DNA of 64,000 bases from Geopseudomonas sagittaria (GCF_900115715.1 NZ_FOXM01000006.1:186001-250000), one strand, 5' to 3'; counted from the first letter of the stretch, positions 8,480 to 19,585 are shown. The notes: generated by a model from the sequence alone, not told the origin. A program made the numbers and translations.

Positions 8480-11400
8480 TCAGTAATCCCGCTTGTAGAA
8501 CAGATCCAGCGAGCTGGCCAGGCCGCTGGCGGCCTCCAGGTAGAGCTTCTTGGTCAGGTCGTAGCGCAGGGCGAAGACGTTGCCCTGCTCGAACACGCCG
8601 ACGCCATAACGCAGGCTGAGCTTCTCCGAGAGGTAGCCGCTGGCCGCCACGCTGCTGGACGCGCCTGTGCCTTCGCTTTCCAGCAGGAAGTCCCTGATCC
8701 CGAGGCGCTCGGCGATGGCGCCACCCACCGGCGTGCCACCGGCCAGGCCCAGGGCCAACGCGGCCTGGCTGAGCATGTCACTGTCGCCGCTGCTGCCCGG
8801 GGCGCGGCCGAGCACCAGATAGGACAGCGCCTGCTCCTGGCTCATCGCCGGCTCGGAGAACACCTCGCTGACCGGCGCATCGGCGCGGCCGCTGATGCGC
8901 AGGCCGGCGGTGACATCGTCGACCTTGCGGATCGCCTCGATGTCCAGCAGCGGCTGGTCGATGGGGCCGGCGAAGATCAGCCGCGCTCGGCGCAGGGTCA
9001 GGCGCTGGCCATAGGCGCGGTAGCGGCCGTTCTCCAGGTCGAGGGTGCCGCGGCTGTCGAGGTTGTCGCGCAGGCGCAGGTTGCCCTTGATGTCGGCGGT
9101 CAGGCCGAAGCCGGCAAAGCGCAGGCGCTCCGCGCCGAGGGCCAGGCGCAGGTCGATCTTCAGGCCGGGGGCGGCCGCGGCAGCCGGCTGCTGGCCGACG
9201 ATCTGCGCATCCCCGGAAACCCTGACCGTCTCTGGTGGCAGATCGCGCACGGTGATCTGCCCGCGCGGCACGGCCACCTGCCCGCCGAGGGTGAACTGGT
9301 TGTCACGCAGGCTGAGCTGCAGGTCGGGTTCGACCTCGAGGTTGGCGTAGGGCTCGACCACCGCCGGCAGGCGGCTGCCACGGACCTGCAGGTCCATCTG
9401 CGGCGTGCCGGCCCAACTCAGGCTGCCGGCGACGCTGCCCTGCCCCTGCGCGCCACTGCGCCAGCTGCCGTCGAGCTGCGCCTGCTGGCCACTGATCTGC
9501 AGGGCCAGCTGCAGCTGCTCGAAGGTGAGCGGCAGCTCGCCGCCACTGAGGTGGCCGTCGCGCAGCTGCACGCGACCATTGACCACCGGCGCCAGCAGGC
9601 TTCCGGCCAACCGGCCGCTGCCATCGATGCGCCCCTCGATGCGCTCGACCTGGCGGGCGAACGGTCGCGCCAGGGCGAGGTCCAGGCCATCGAGGCGGAA
9701 ACTGCCGGACAACGGCTTGTCCTGCGGGCTCGGGTCAATGCGCGCATCCAGCTCCAGCGCGCCGAGGGTCGGGCCGGACAGGAGCAGTCGGCTGTCGATC
9801 TGCTGCGGGCGCAGCTGGCTGGTGAACAGCAGCTGCCGGTAGGGAATCTCCAGCCACTGGCCGCGCTCGCGGATGCGCAGCTGGCCGCTGCCGGCGTCCA
9901 GGCGCAGCTCGCCGTTGGGCCCGCTGGCCGGCAGGTCGAGGCGCACATCGCCGTTCACCCGGCCGACCAGGGCCGTGCCGCGCGGCAGGCTGCGGCGCAG
10001 GCGCGCCAGATCGAAATCGCGCAGGCGCAGGCGCAGTTGCGGCTCGGGCAGCAGGCGCTGGTTGTCGGCGCACAGGCTGGCCTCCTCCGAGTGCCAGCAA
10101 TGGGCGCCCAGGGTGATCCGTCCGGCGGCGGTTCGCTCCAGGCTGGCCGGGCGCTGCAGCTGCCAGTCGAAGCCGGCGGCACTGGCGGCGCCGCGACTCA
10201 GGCTGCCGCGCCAGTCCTGCTGGTGGTCCAGACCACCGGCCAGGGCCAGGGCCAGACGCAGCGGCTCGCCGTCGAGGTTCAGCTCGACGCTGTGCTGCTG
10301 CCGGCTGCCGCTGCCCTTGAGCGCCAGCTGGCCGAAGTCGCTGTCGCCGCTGCGCAGGCCACGGGCGTCCAGTTGCACAGTGGCGTGCTGGCGGGCATCG
10401 AGGCGGGCATCCAGCGCCAGCTCCCGCACCAGCTGCTGCGCATGGCCCAGTCCCTTACCCTGCACCACAAGACTGCCCTGCGGCGCAGCCAGGGTTCCGG
10501 CCAGCTTGAGTTCGCCCGTGGCTTGCCCGTGCAGCTCGGGCCACAGCTGGTCGAGGCGCGCCAGCGCCAGCCTGAACTGGCCGTCCAGCCGCTCATTCAG
10601 CGCGCCCTGGCCGTCGATGCGGTTGTCGCCCAGACGCAAGGCCAGCTCGGCCAGTTGCCAGCGCTGGTTCTCGCCCTGCAGGCGGCCCTTTAAGTCCAGC
10701 GGCTGCTGGCGCAGCTGGCCGTCCAGCCCCCAGTCGGCCTGCAGTTGCAGCCGGCCATCGCGCAGCTCGCCGCTGCTGGCCACTTTGCCGCCGATGCGTC
10801 CGGGCAACTCCTTGAGCCAGTAGGCCGGATCGAGCTCGGCCAGCTGCAGGCGGGTCTGCCAGCTGAAGGCTTCGGCAAAGCCGAGCGCCAGTTCGCCCTC
10901 CGCCCGGCCCTTGCCGGCGTCCAGGCGCAGCTCGGCCAGCTGCAGCTGGCCATGATCGCCCTGCAGCGGGCTGCGCAAGCGCAGCGGCCCGGCCGGGCTC
11001 TGCAGGCGGACATCGAAATCGCCCTGGTAGCGGCTGTCGGCATAGTTGAGCGCGGCCTGCAGCTGCTGGAGCTCCAGATCGACACCTTCCTGCGGATACA
11101 GCTGCTGCCAAGCGAAGGCGCCGCCCTCGAGGGTCAGGTCGGCGGCGAAGGTCTCGCGCCAGTCGAGGCTGCCGGCGAGCTGCAGGGTTTCGCCGGCAGC
11201 GTCCCGCAGGCGCAGGCGCTCGACCTGCGCACCGCCGGCAGCCACGCTGCCGCGCAGCGCCACGCTCACCGGCTGCGCCGTTCCGGCCAGGGTGGCGGTG
11301 CCGTCCAGTGCATAGCCCTCGCGCAGGGTGCCACTGGCGCTCAGAGCGAGGGTGGTGAAGCGCAGGCTCGGCGGCAGGCTGGTCAGGGCCTGGAAATCCG

Positions 11401-12151
11401 TGGCGGTGAGCTTGACGTCCAGCGGCAACCCTTCCCCCAACGGCTGCAGCCAGCCACGCAGCTCGCCGTTCAGGTAGCCCTCGCTGTGCGCCACCAGCTC
11501 CAGGCGCTGCAGCAGGCGGCCGTCCAGCTGCAGGCCGAGCTGCCAGGCCCGCTCGTCCACCGGCGGCAGTTGCAGGGTGGCGCGGGCGCGCAGCGGCCAG
11601 TCGCCGTGGGGCTGCAGACTCAGTTCGCTGAGGGTCAGGCGCAGGTCCGGGCGCTGCAGGTCCACGGCGGACAGCTGCAAGCCCTGGCGATCCAGGCGGG
11701 CAGCCAGTGCCAGGTCATGCAGCTGCTGCACGCCATTGATCTCCAGGCTGCCCAGCTGCAGACGCTGGATGGCCACGCCCAGCGGCAGGCGGATATCCGG
11801 CAGGCTCAGCGGCGCGCTGGCGGCGTCCTCCGCGGCGGGCGGCAGCTCCAGCTGCAGGCGCGTGGCGCTCAGCTCGTCGAGGCACAGCAGCTGCTGGCGC
11901 AGGCAGGCCAGGCGGTTGACCACCTTGAGCTGCTCCAGCGCCACCCGCGTCTCCCCGGACTGCCAACGCAACGCACCGGCGCTCCAGTCGCCGAGCAGGC
12001 GACCACGGAAATCCTCCACCGCCAGGCCCGGCACCCGACCGAGCAGCCAGCGGCTGCCGGTTTCGGTCGCCGGCAGGGCGAGCACGGCGGCCAGCGCCAG
12101 CAGCGGGAGAAGCCCGGCGATGCCCAGCCAGCGCAGCATTCGCCTCTTCAC
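8480..12151 (-). CDS. tamB: translocation and assembly module protein TamB
   Basis: A 1223-residue protein with an N-terminal signal anchor (about 8-26) and a very long, repetitive body rich in short beta strands and Leu/Gly/Gln, as expected for the AsmA-like bridge that spans the periplasm. The C-terminal third carries the TamB (DUF490) region, ending in a beta-rich segment with SLRYGVGVF and the terminal DLFYKRDY. TamB partners with TamA for insertion of some outer membrane proteins, and newer work on the family supports phospholipid transport between the membranes. The start overlaps the tamA stop by 4 bases, so the two are co-transcribed and co-translated. The length is within the usual 1200-1300 range. 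Confidence 0.92.
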   Translation of the reverse strand: MKRRMLRWLGIAGLLPLLALAAVLALPATETGSRWLLGRVPGLAVEDFRGRLLGDWSAGALRWQSGETRVALEQLKVVNRLACLRQQLLCLDELSATRLQLELPPAAEDAASAPLSLPDIRLPLGVAIQRLQLGSLEINGVQQLHDLALAARLDRQGLQLSAVDLQRPDLRLTLSELSLQPHGDWPLRARATLQLPPVDERAWQLGLQLDGRLLQRLELVAHSEGYLNGELRGWLQPLGEGLPLDVKLTATDFQALTSLPPSLRFTTLALSASGTLREGYALDGTATLAGTAQPVSVALRGSVAAGGAQVERLRLRDAAGETLQLAGSLDWRETFAADLTLEGGAFAWQQLYPQEGVDLELQQLQAALNYADSRYQGDFDVRLQSPAGPLRLRSPLQGDHGQLQLAELRLDAGKGRAEGELALGFAEAFSWQTRLQLAELDPAYWLKELPGRIGGKVASSGELRDGRLQLQADWGLDGQLRQQPLDLKGRLQGENQRWQLAELALRLGDNRIDGQGALNERLDGQFRLALARLDQLWPELHGQATGELKLAGTLAAPQGSLVVQGKGLGHAQQLVRELALDARLDARQHATVQLDARGLRSGDSDFGQLALKGSGSRQQHSVELNLDGEPLRLALALAGGLDHQQDWRGSLSRGAASAAGFDWQLQRPASLERTAAGRITLGAHCWHSEEASLCADNQRLLPEPQLRLRLRDFDLARLRRSLPRGTALVGRVNGDVRLDLPASGPNGELRLDAGSGQLRIRERGQWLEIPYRQLLFTSQLRPQQIDSRLLLSGPTLGALELDARIDPSPQDKPLSGSFRLDGLDLALARPFARQVERIEGRIDGSGRLAGSLLAPVVNGRVQLRDGHLSGGELPLTFEQLQLALQISGQQAQLDGSWRSGAQGQGSVAGSLSWAGTPQMDLQVRGSRLPAVVEPYANLEVEPDLQLSLRDNQFTLGGQVAVPRGQITVRDLPPETVRVSGDAQIVGQQPAAAAAPGLKIDLRLALGAERLRFAGFGLTADIKGNLRLRDNLDSRGTLDLENGRYRAYGQRLTLRRARLIFAGPIDQPLLDIEAIRKVDDVTAGLRISGRADAPVSEVFSEPAMSQEQALSYLVLGRAPGSSGDSDMLSQAALALGLAGGTPVGGAIAERLGIRDFLLESEGTGASSSVAASGYLSEKLSLRYGVGVFEQGNVFALRYDLTKKLYLEAASGLASSLDLFYKRDY

Positions 12152-13878
12152 AGCTCCGGCCCCATGGAGAAGTGGATGCGAAAGCCCGACCCCTCATCCT
12201 GGTCCAGCGCGTGGGCCAGGTCCAGGCGCAACGGGCCGACCGGCGACACCCAGCGCACGCCGATGCCGACGCCGGTCTTCAGCGGGTCGCTGAAGCCGTC
12301 GATGGCGTTGCCGTGGTCGACGAAGGTGGCCAGGCGCCAGCGCTCGCGCAGCGGGTACTGGTATTCCAGGCTGCCGACCAGCAGATAGCGGCCACCGACA
12401 CGATCGCCCTCGCTGTCGCGCGGCGACAGGGTCTGGTAGTCGTAGCCACGCACGCTCTGGTCGCCGCCGGCGAAGAAGCGCAGCGAAGGCGGAATGGCGG
12501 CGAAGTCGTTGGTGGCGATGCCGCCGAACTGCACGCGCCCCAGCAAGCGGTGCCCGCCGGCGAAGCTGGTCAGGCCCTTGGCCAGCAGGTTGAGGTGCAG
12601 CAGGTCGGTATCCGACAGCAAGGCTCGGCTGGCGCCGGTGAGGTCCGCCTGCAGGCGCCAGCCGCGACTGGGATCGATCTTGTGGTCGCTGACCGTGCGA
12701 CTGAAGCCGATACCCGGCAGCAACAGGGTACTGCGCCCCTCATCCTCACCGGTGGTGAAGCGCTCCTGCTCCCAGCGCAGCGAGACGATGCGCTGCCACT
12801 CGTTCTCCGGCAGGTGCTGCCACTGGGCGCCGAGGGTCAGCCGCTCGCTCTCGGTGTCGACCAGATCTTCCATCTGGTAGCCGGTGGTGAAGCGCAGACT
12901 GTCGGTCATCGGCGGATCCAGCGGGATCTCGTACCAACTGCTGATGTTCTGCCGTGGGCTGGAGAACTCGAAGTCTGCGCCCAGGCGATGGCCTTGCGCG
13001 CCGCGCCAATGCCGCCGCCAGGTGCCACGCAGGCGTGGACCGACGTCGGTGGAGTAACCCGCACCGGCTGCCAGGGTGCGCGGCTTGCGCGCCTGCAGGC
13101 GCACCTGCACCGGGATGGTATGGTCCTCGGCCTGCTCCGGCGCGGCATCCACCCGCACGTCCTCGAAATAGCCGCTGGAGACCAGCGCGCGGTTCAGTTC
13201 GCCGATCAGGTCGGAGTCGTAGGGCACGCCAGCCTGGAACGGCACCATGCGCGCCAGCAGGTCGGCGTCGAACGGCGTCTCGCCCTCGAACTGCACCTGG
13301 CCCAGGTGATAACGCGCGCCGCTCTGGTAGACCAGATGGATGTCGGCCACCCCGGCCTCGGGATCGACCAGCAGGCTCTGCTCGACGAAGCGCCCGTCGA
13401 AGAAGCCGAAGCGCAGCGCCCGGTTGCGGATCAGCCGCTTGGCATCCTCGTAGGCGCCGTGGTCGAGCACCGCGCCCGGCGCCAGCTTGGCGCTGCGCGG
13501 TACGCCAAAGCGCGGGAACTGCGCGGCCTCGCCTTCAACGCGGATCTCCACCGTGCGCAGACGCACCGCCTCGCCCCGCTCGATGTGCAGGCGCAGCAGC
13601 GGGTTGCCATCCTCTTCCAGCACTTCGCTGCGGATCTTCGCCCGGTAGTAGCCCAGCGCCTGCAGCGCCTTGGCGGCCTCGCGCTCGGCGTGGCGGGAGA
13701 AGCGCTGCAGGCTGCGCAGATCGCGATCGCCCAGCTCGCCGACGTGCGCCTCGACATTCTCGCGCAGTGCCTTGCTTCTGGGTGACAGCAGCACCTCCAG
13801 CTCGGCCGCGGCGGCACCGCTGGTGGCGACCAGCAGGGCGAGCAGCACGGCGGGGGCGGAAAGGAAAATGCTTTTCAT
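12148..13878 (-). CDS. tamA: outer membrane assembly factor TamA (Omp85 family)
   Basis: A 576-residue Omp85-type protein. The signal peptide ends near AAAAELEV (about residue 25). POTRA domains fill about 26-265, and a 16-strand barrel follows. The lid-lock loop motif is present as GGDQSVRGYDYQTLSP, and the C-terminal strand ends in FSMGPEL. It forms a complex with TamB, encoded immediately downstream with a 4-base ATGA overlap. The gene is divergent from dctP over a 227-base region. The identification is strong because of the tamA-tamB pairing and the RGY motif. Confidence 0.93.
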   Translation of the reverse strand: MKSIFLSAPAVLLALLVATSGAAAAELEVLLSPRSKALRENVEAHVGELGDRDLRSLQRFSRHAEREAAKALQALGYYRAKIRSEVLEEDGNPLLRLHIERGEAVRLRTVEIRVEGEAAQFPRFGVPRSAKLAPGAVLDHGAYEDAKRLIRNRALRFGFFDGRFVEQSLLVDPEAGVADIHLVYQSGARYHLGQVQFEGETPFDADLLARMVPFQAGVPYDSDLIGELNRALVSSGYFEDVRVDAAPEQAEDHTIPVQVRLQARKPRTLAAGAGYSTDVGPRLRGTWRRHWRGAQGHRLGADFEFSSPRQNISSWYEIPLDPPMTDSLRFTTGYQMEDLVDTESERLTLGAQWQHLPENEWQRIVSLRWEQERFTTGEDEGRSTLLLPGIGFSRTVSDHKIDPSRGWRLQADLTGASRALLSDTDLLHLNLLAKGLTSFAGGHRLLGRVQFGGIATNDFAAIPPSLRFFAGGDQSVRGYDYQTLSPRDSEGDRVGGRYLLVGSLEYQYPLRERWRLATFVDHGNAIDGFSDPLKTGVGIGVRWVSPVGPLRLDLAHALDQDEGSGFRIHFSMGPEL

Positions 13879-13991
13879 GCTCCCGATCCTAGCACGCTCG
13901 TCGGATATTTCCGGCTATTCACCCTGCGCGACCCTGTGGCGGATTTCCGCCAAATCATCAGCCAACAACGGCGAAAAGCCGCCATCACAAC

Positions 13992-14005
13992 GTGATCCAC
14001 ATCAC
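13992..14005. promoter_or_regulatory. CRP/Vfr-like palindrome GTGA-N6-TCAC
   Basis: GTGATCCACATCAC has two perfect CRP-type half-sites separated by 6 bases. It lies between divergent tamA and dctP, about 66 bases upstream of the predicted dctP transcription start. It could bind Vfr/CRP, or be the activator site for the sigma-54 promoter beside it. The assignment is tentative. Confidence 0.35.
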
Positions 14006-14033
14006 CCTTTGCATTCCACCAGCCCATTCCTGA

Positions 14034-15116
<1,083 letters not shown>

Positions 15117-15121
15117 GTGTT

Positions 15122-15150
15122 GCAGGCACCGCTCGGCGCGCGGTGCCTGC
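15122..15150. terminator. GC-rich hairpin between convergent dctP and patatin gene
   Basis: GCAGGCACCG (15122-15131) and CGGTGCCTGC (15141-15150) form a perfect 10-bp stem with a 9-base loop, 5 bases after the dctP stop. There is no T run, so it may act as a bidirectional or factor-assisted terminator, or protect the mRNA ends. Confidence 0.5.
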
Positions 15151-15155
15151 AGCCG

Positions 15156-17624
15156 CTACAGCCGGCTGACCGCGTCACTGATGCGGGCGAGCAGCTCGGG
15201 GACCAGCTCCAGGCGCCGTCCCTCCTCCTCCAGCACCCGCTCGAAGGCGCGCTTCTTCAGCGCGTCGACCGCCAGACCATCGCGCAGATTGGCCGGCACG
15301 GTGCTGAGCAGGATGTCGAACAGCCGATCCACCGCATGCAGGCGCCCCCACAGGTAGTCGTTCTCGCGCACCGCCCGGCCGAGGAAACCGCCGAAGCCGG
15401 CGAACGAGCTGCCCAGCAGCACCGGCTTGCCCTCGTCGAGGACGATGCTGCTGGCGTCTTCCGGGCTGATGCGGTCGACCAGAATCTCCTCGATCGGTCC
15501 CTCGTCCAGCGACAGCGCGCTGGCCGTCGGGCGCAGGATCACGTCCCAGAAGAAATAGCCGAGGTAGCCGGTGAGGATGGCGATGCGGCTCTGCTCCTTG
15601 AGCCCCTGCACCAGCGACGAGGCCAGCGCCGTGTCCGAATCGTCGGCACTGCGCGCCATGTCGCACTCCTGGGCCAGCCGTTCGATCAGATGGCTGAGCG
15701 CGGCAACCGCCTCCGGGTCGGCGTCCACCACCTCGGCGGTGAGCGGGCGCTGCTCCGCCCAGTCCTCGAGAAACAGCTCGCGGCAGGCGTTCAGCGCGTG
15801 GCGGCTGAGGAAGTCGAGGTCGTCGTAGGCGGCCAGCTCGGTGATGCACTTGTGGATCTTGATCTTCAGCAGGTCGAGGGCCTCGGTCTCCTCCTCGGCG
15901 GCCGGACCCTCGCTGACGTCGGGGTAGAGTTCGTTGATCTCGTGCAGCACGAAGTTCAGCCGGCGCCTTTTGTAGATCAGCCCGAAGTCGAGGATCATCC
16001 GCGCGAACAGCGGCAGGTCGACGTTGCGGTACAGGTTCGCCGACATCGCATAGGTCTCGGCAATGATCTCCTGCCGGCGCGCCCAGGCCTCGATGGCCTC
16101 CTGGACACGCCGTGCCTCTGGCGAGTCCGGCGCGTACTGGCAGGCGGTGGCGATCAGCCGCACGATGAAGTCCAACGCCTCGAAGATCAGCGAACGCAGC
16201 CAGGCGTCGTAGACGACCGAGGTGCCGGACAGCAGGGTGATCGACAACAGCCGCCAGTGACGCAGGTCCTCGACGGTGAACTCGCCCTTCAGCCGCCCCT
16301 CGGTCTCCGCCTCGATCAGTCGGGCGATCTGCGGGCGGGCATTGAGGATGGCCGCCTTCAGCCGCCGCGCCTGCACGTTGTAGCGGCTGATCATCGCCAG
16401 TTCGTTGTACACCGGGTCGTTGCGCGGCAGATCGGTGAATGCCCCGCGCAGGGTGGCGAAGAAGCCCGGCACGCCGCTGCCCCGCGGTAGCTTGGTGCTT
16501 TTCGGATGCGGGTCGATGTACACCAGGCGACGGTCCACCTCGCGGAAGGCACCGTGGGTACGGATCGCCTCGACACAGGCCATGATCGGCTTGTTGTCGA
16601 GGATGCTGCCGTCCACCAGCACCGCTTCCTCGGGGTTCTCGCCGCGCTCGCGATAGTTGCGGAAGTTCTCCGCCAGAAAGCGCGAGCGCGCCGGCCAGGG
16701 CAGGTGTCGCTCGGCCAGCAGGTCATCGATCTCGCGCAGCTGAGCGGGCGGAAAGCCGCCGGGATAGGACGCCGAGGCGCGGCCGGCGAAGGCCAGCGAG
16801 GGGAAGTTGTCGGCATCGAAGTCGCTGAGCAGATGGCCGGTCTTGCGGTGTTCGAGAGCGAAGCGCAGCAGATGGCGGTGCTCGCGCTCGTAGACCACCG
16901 GCGGATCGTGGATGAAGATTGGCCGCTCGAGGCCGCGAAAATCCGTCACCGTCACCAGCAGGTCGAGCCGCTCCCCCTTGGGCAGCAGTGAATCCCAGGC
17001 CGAGCCGGAATCATGCATGGCGGTCAGGCCGTCGAGCATCAGCGAACTCAGCAGCCGGCCATCGAGCGGTGGCTTGAACCAGCGCGAGCGCAGGAACACC
17101 GAGATGCGCTTGCCCATCTCGGCATCCGCCTGCCCCGGCAGCAGGCCCTCGCGGCCGAGGCGCGACAGCAGCGGGCGCAGCAGCGGCCAGAAATACCACT
17201 TGCTCCACATCCGCGCCTTGGCTTCGGGCGCCAGCAGGTTGAGCATGTCGGCCTGCTCCAGCCACATGCTGGTGATCGGCATCAACGAGCGGTCGTGGGC
17301 CAGGGCGGCGGACAGGGTGATGCCGTTGATCCCGCCCGCCGAGGAGCCGGCGACGACGTCGACGATCACCCGCAGGGCCATGTCCTTGCCCAGGGCATCG
17401 AGGAACTCGCGGTAGATGTCGCCGGTGGAGCGCTCTGGCTCGTCGGGATAGTGCTGGTGAAAACTGCGGCCAGGCCCGACATCCTCGTCGCCGGAGCGGC
17501 CGGCGTGATAGACCTTCGAGGCGCGCACCAGATTGAGGATTTCCCGGTTGATGCCGTGCTGGTAGACCGCGAGGGAGACCCCGCCGAAGAACACCAGCGC
17601 CAAGCGGAGTTCTTTCTCTTTCAT
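15156..17624 (-). CDS. patatin-like phospholipase with DUF3376-type C-terminus
   Basis: About 822 residues from the ATG at 17624, which has GGAG before it; in-frame codons further upstream lack this support. The N-terminus holds the patatin oxyanion motif in FFGGVSLAVYQHG. The nucleophile elbow is GSSAGG (Ser in VVAGSSAGGING), and the catalytic Asp is in VLVDGSILDNKP. The large C-terminal half matches the patatin-related family with a DUF3376 region; it has no signal peptide and only weakly hydrophobic segments. These proteins are serine/aspartate acyl hydrolases acting on lipids, but the substrate of this subgroup is unknown. No neighbour suggests a pathway or a toxin-immunity pair. The catalytic dyad is complete, so the enzyme should be active. 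Confidence 0.85.
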   Translation of the reverse strand: MKEKELRLALVFFGGVSLAVYQHGINREILNLVRASKVYHAGRSGDEDVGPGRSFHQHYPDEPERSTGDIYREFLDALGKDMALRVIVDVVAGSSAGGINGITLSAALAHDRSLMPITSMWLEQADMLNLLAPEAKARMWSKWYFWPLLRPLLSRLGREGLLPGQADAEMGKRISVFLRSRWFKPPLDGRLLSSLMLDGLTAMHDSGSAWDSLLPKGERLDLLVTVTDFRGLERPIFIHDPPVVYEREHRHLLRFALEHRKTGHLLSDFDADNFPSLAFAGRASASYPGGFPPAQLREIDDLLAERHLPWPARSRFLAENFRNYRERGENPEEAVLVDGSILDNKPIMACVEAIRTHGAFREVDRRLVYIDPHPKSTKLPRGSGVPGFFATLRGAFTDLPRNDPVYNELAMISRYNVQARRLKAAILNARPQIARLIEAETEGRLKGEFTVEDLRHWRLLSITLLSGTSVVYDAWLRSLIFEALDFIVRLIATACQYAPDSPEARRVQEAIEAWARRQEIIAETYAMSANLYRNVDLPLFARMILDFGLIYKRRRLNFVLHEINELYPDVSEGPAAEEETEALDLLKIKIHKCITELAAYDDLDFLSRHALNACRELFLEDWAEQRPLTAEVVDADPEAVAALSHLIERLAQECDMARSADDSDTALASSLVQGLKEQSRIAILTGYLGYFFWDVILRPTASALSLDEGPIEEILVDRISPEDASSIVLDEGKPVLLGSSFAGFGGFLGRAVRENDYLWGRLHAVDRLFDILLSTVPANLRDGLAVDALKKRAFERVLEEEGRRLELVPELLARISDAVSRL

Positions 17625-17849
17625 GGTCGCTCCGTTGCGGACGCGGCGCCTTTGCAAGTCATCGCCGGGGCGGCTGCCAGACACCACCGCCGCCATCAAA
17701 GCTAGCGCAGAAAGCGTGCGATTGCCGAAGTGTCTTCAACTCCACATGACCTGTCCCCCTGAGCAGGCCCGACTCGGCCGGGAGCAGCTGAGCTGCCTTC
17801 TACACACACACAAGCTGGCAGTACAAGGGCATCGTCGCTATCCCTGTTT

Positions 17850-19328
17850 TCAAGGCTGGTCCAGCACCTCTCGCCAGGCAGTTTCCAGAGCATCGAAGAC
17901 CGCTTCGGGCACCTGATACTGGTACTGTTTGCGGCGGTTCTGCGAGAGCTTGCCGTTCTGGTCGAGGCAGAACATCACCAGCCGCGACAGGACGCTGTTG
18001 GGAATGTCGAACTGCTGGTCGATGCGCCGGTATATGGCGTCGTAGCGGTTGAGAAACAGGGTTTCTTCCTTGAGGTGGCGTTCGAGTGCCTGCTCGGTGG
18101 CGCGCAGCATGAATTCGGCACAGGTGGTGCCATCCCAGTAGCGGTACAGCGCAGGGTGGCCGGTGAAGTCGAAGGCGAACTGGCCTTCGTCGATGAAGGT
18201 CACCTCCCAGAAACGCCGTGCCGGTTCGGAAAAGCCCTGCAGGGTGGCCAGGTAGTCGGACTCGTTCTGGCGCAGCACCACGGATACCGGCAGCAGCAGG
18301 CCGTGCTTGAGCGCACCGCGCTGGCAGAGCACCTGATGGAAGAGGAAGCGCGACAGGCGGCCGTTGCCATCCATGAAGGGGTGGATGAAGACGAAACCGA
18401 AGGACACTATGCTGGCCAGCAGCAGCGGATCGAGATCCCCAGGCGGTTGATTGGCCAGTTGCATCAGCTGCACCATCAGCTCGCGCCCCAGTTCGGGCGG
18501 TGGCGGCACATAGGTGACGCCGAGCGCACCGCGCAGGCCGTTGCTCAGGTAGTTCTGTTCGTGGCGGAAGGCCGCCGCGAGGGCGTAGACGTTGCTGATC
18601 ACCGCATTCTGCAGCTCGACCAGGTAGTCTTCGTCCAGCGGGCGGGGCTGGTGAGCCTGCTTCAGCAGGTTAACGAAACGGCTGGCCTTGTCCTCGCTGG
18701 GGCTTTCCCTTTCGATGGCGTAGGAGTCACGGGTTTCGTGCAGGTAGGCCCAGGCCAGGGCGCGGTTCAGGATGTCGCGGGGCAGCGATTCGCTGAATTC
18801 GGTGGCCTGCTGCAACAGGTTGCGGTCGAGCAGTGCCTGCAACTCGTCGGTGCGGCGCAGGGTGATGCAGTAGTCGAGGTTGCCGATGCCGTTGAACAGC
18901 ACCCGCCAGCGGCTGTTCTTCTCTCCAGCGGCAGTGATGTACTGGGCGGGGTCGAACAGCGGCACGTAGGTGGTACGCAGACTGTCGCTGTGGCGCTGGA
19001 TATGCTGGCCGGTGAAGTGCTCCCACAGGTAGCAGACCTTGCGCAAGTACTGGCTGGTAGGGCTGGCGTCGATGGCGGCGCGGATGACCGGCTCGGGGAT
19101 AAGCGGCAGGACTTGGGCCAGGATGGCCAGATCAATACCCTCGTGCTTGAGGGCGAACAGCACATGCCCGAGCAGGTCGTCAGCCGCAGGTGCCATGCTG
19201 GCCGGGATGGCCAGGGTCTGGCCGATCACTTCCTTGCGGGTGACCGTCCGGGTCTCGGCCAGGCGCACGGGCGGCAACGCCCTGACTGCCGGCTCCTGAA
19301 GCAGGCGGCTGTAACCGACGGGTTGCAT
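17850..19328 (-). CDS. Fic family protein (probable AMP-transferase)
   Basis: A 492-residue protein with the Fic signature HPFMDGNGRLSR near residue 315, complete in the catalytic His, the anion-binding Asn-Gly and both Arg positions. Upstream, the segment RDSYAIERE resembles the class II inhibitory motif (S/T)xxxE(G/N), with Arg in place of Gly/Asn after the Glu. A C-terminal helical region near LSRLVMFCLDQNGKLSQNR may be a winged-helix or binding domain. Fic enzymes usually transfer AMP from ATP to a target protein. The target cannot be predicted, and no separate antitoxin gene is visible. The gene is flanked by the patatin gene and the efflux operon, all on the minus strand but with gaps over 200 bases, so it is probably monocistronic. 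Confidence 0.88.
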   Translation of the reverse strand: MQPVGYSRLLQEPAVRALPPVRLAETRTVTRKEVIGQTLAIPASMAPAADDLLGHVLFALKHEGIDLAILAQVLPLIPEPVIRAAIDASPTSQYLRKVCYLWEHFTGQHIQRHSDSLRTTYVPLFDPAQYITAAGEKNSRWRVLFNGIGNLDYCITLRRTDELQALLDRNLLQQATEFSESLPRDILNRALAWAYLHETRDSYAIERESPSEDKASRFVNLLKQAHQPRPLDEDYLVELQNAVISNVYALAAAFRHEQNYLSNGLRGALGVTYVPPPPELGRELMVQLMQLANQPPGDLDPLLLASIVSFGFVFIHPFMDGNGRLSRFLFHQVLCQRGALKHGLLLPVSVVLRQNESDYLATLQGFSEPARRFWEVTFIDEGQFAFDFTGHPALYRYWDGTTCAEFMLRATEQALERHLKEETLFLNRYDAIYRRIDQQFDIPNSVLSRLVMFCLDQNGKLSQNRRKQYQYQVPEAVFDALETAWREVLDQP

Positions 19329-19585
19329 GGCTCAGTTCCCTCTTGAATACCGCCCAGCACAGCGAATTTCTTGTGCGGCGCCAGGATTTTTTGTGCTGGA
19401 TGGCAGTTTTACCATTTTTTTTGCGTAGACGTCGTCGGTCAGCGGGTCCGGATGCGCTCCGCATGTTGGATATCTCGCCGATAGTGTCGCTGCCGGGTTA
19501 TGCGCAGGGCGTCGCCAGCCTGCCCCACCCGGCAGCACAGGGTCTACACGAGGCAGACCGTATCAGCATGACCGTGGTGAGTCGG

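Noticed and set aside
6359..10693. Very long plus-strand open frame running through the LOV gene and antisense to tamB
   Set aside because: It is a high-GC by-product in a different frame; its translation is Arg/Gln/Ala-rich low-complexity with no family motif, while the LOV gene and tamB are clearly coding.
17800..17815. CA dinucleotide run as a possible phase-variation repeat
   Set aside because: It has only a few units and lies in an intergenic region without a gene it could switch.
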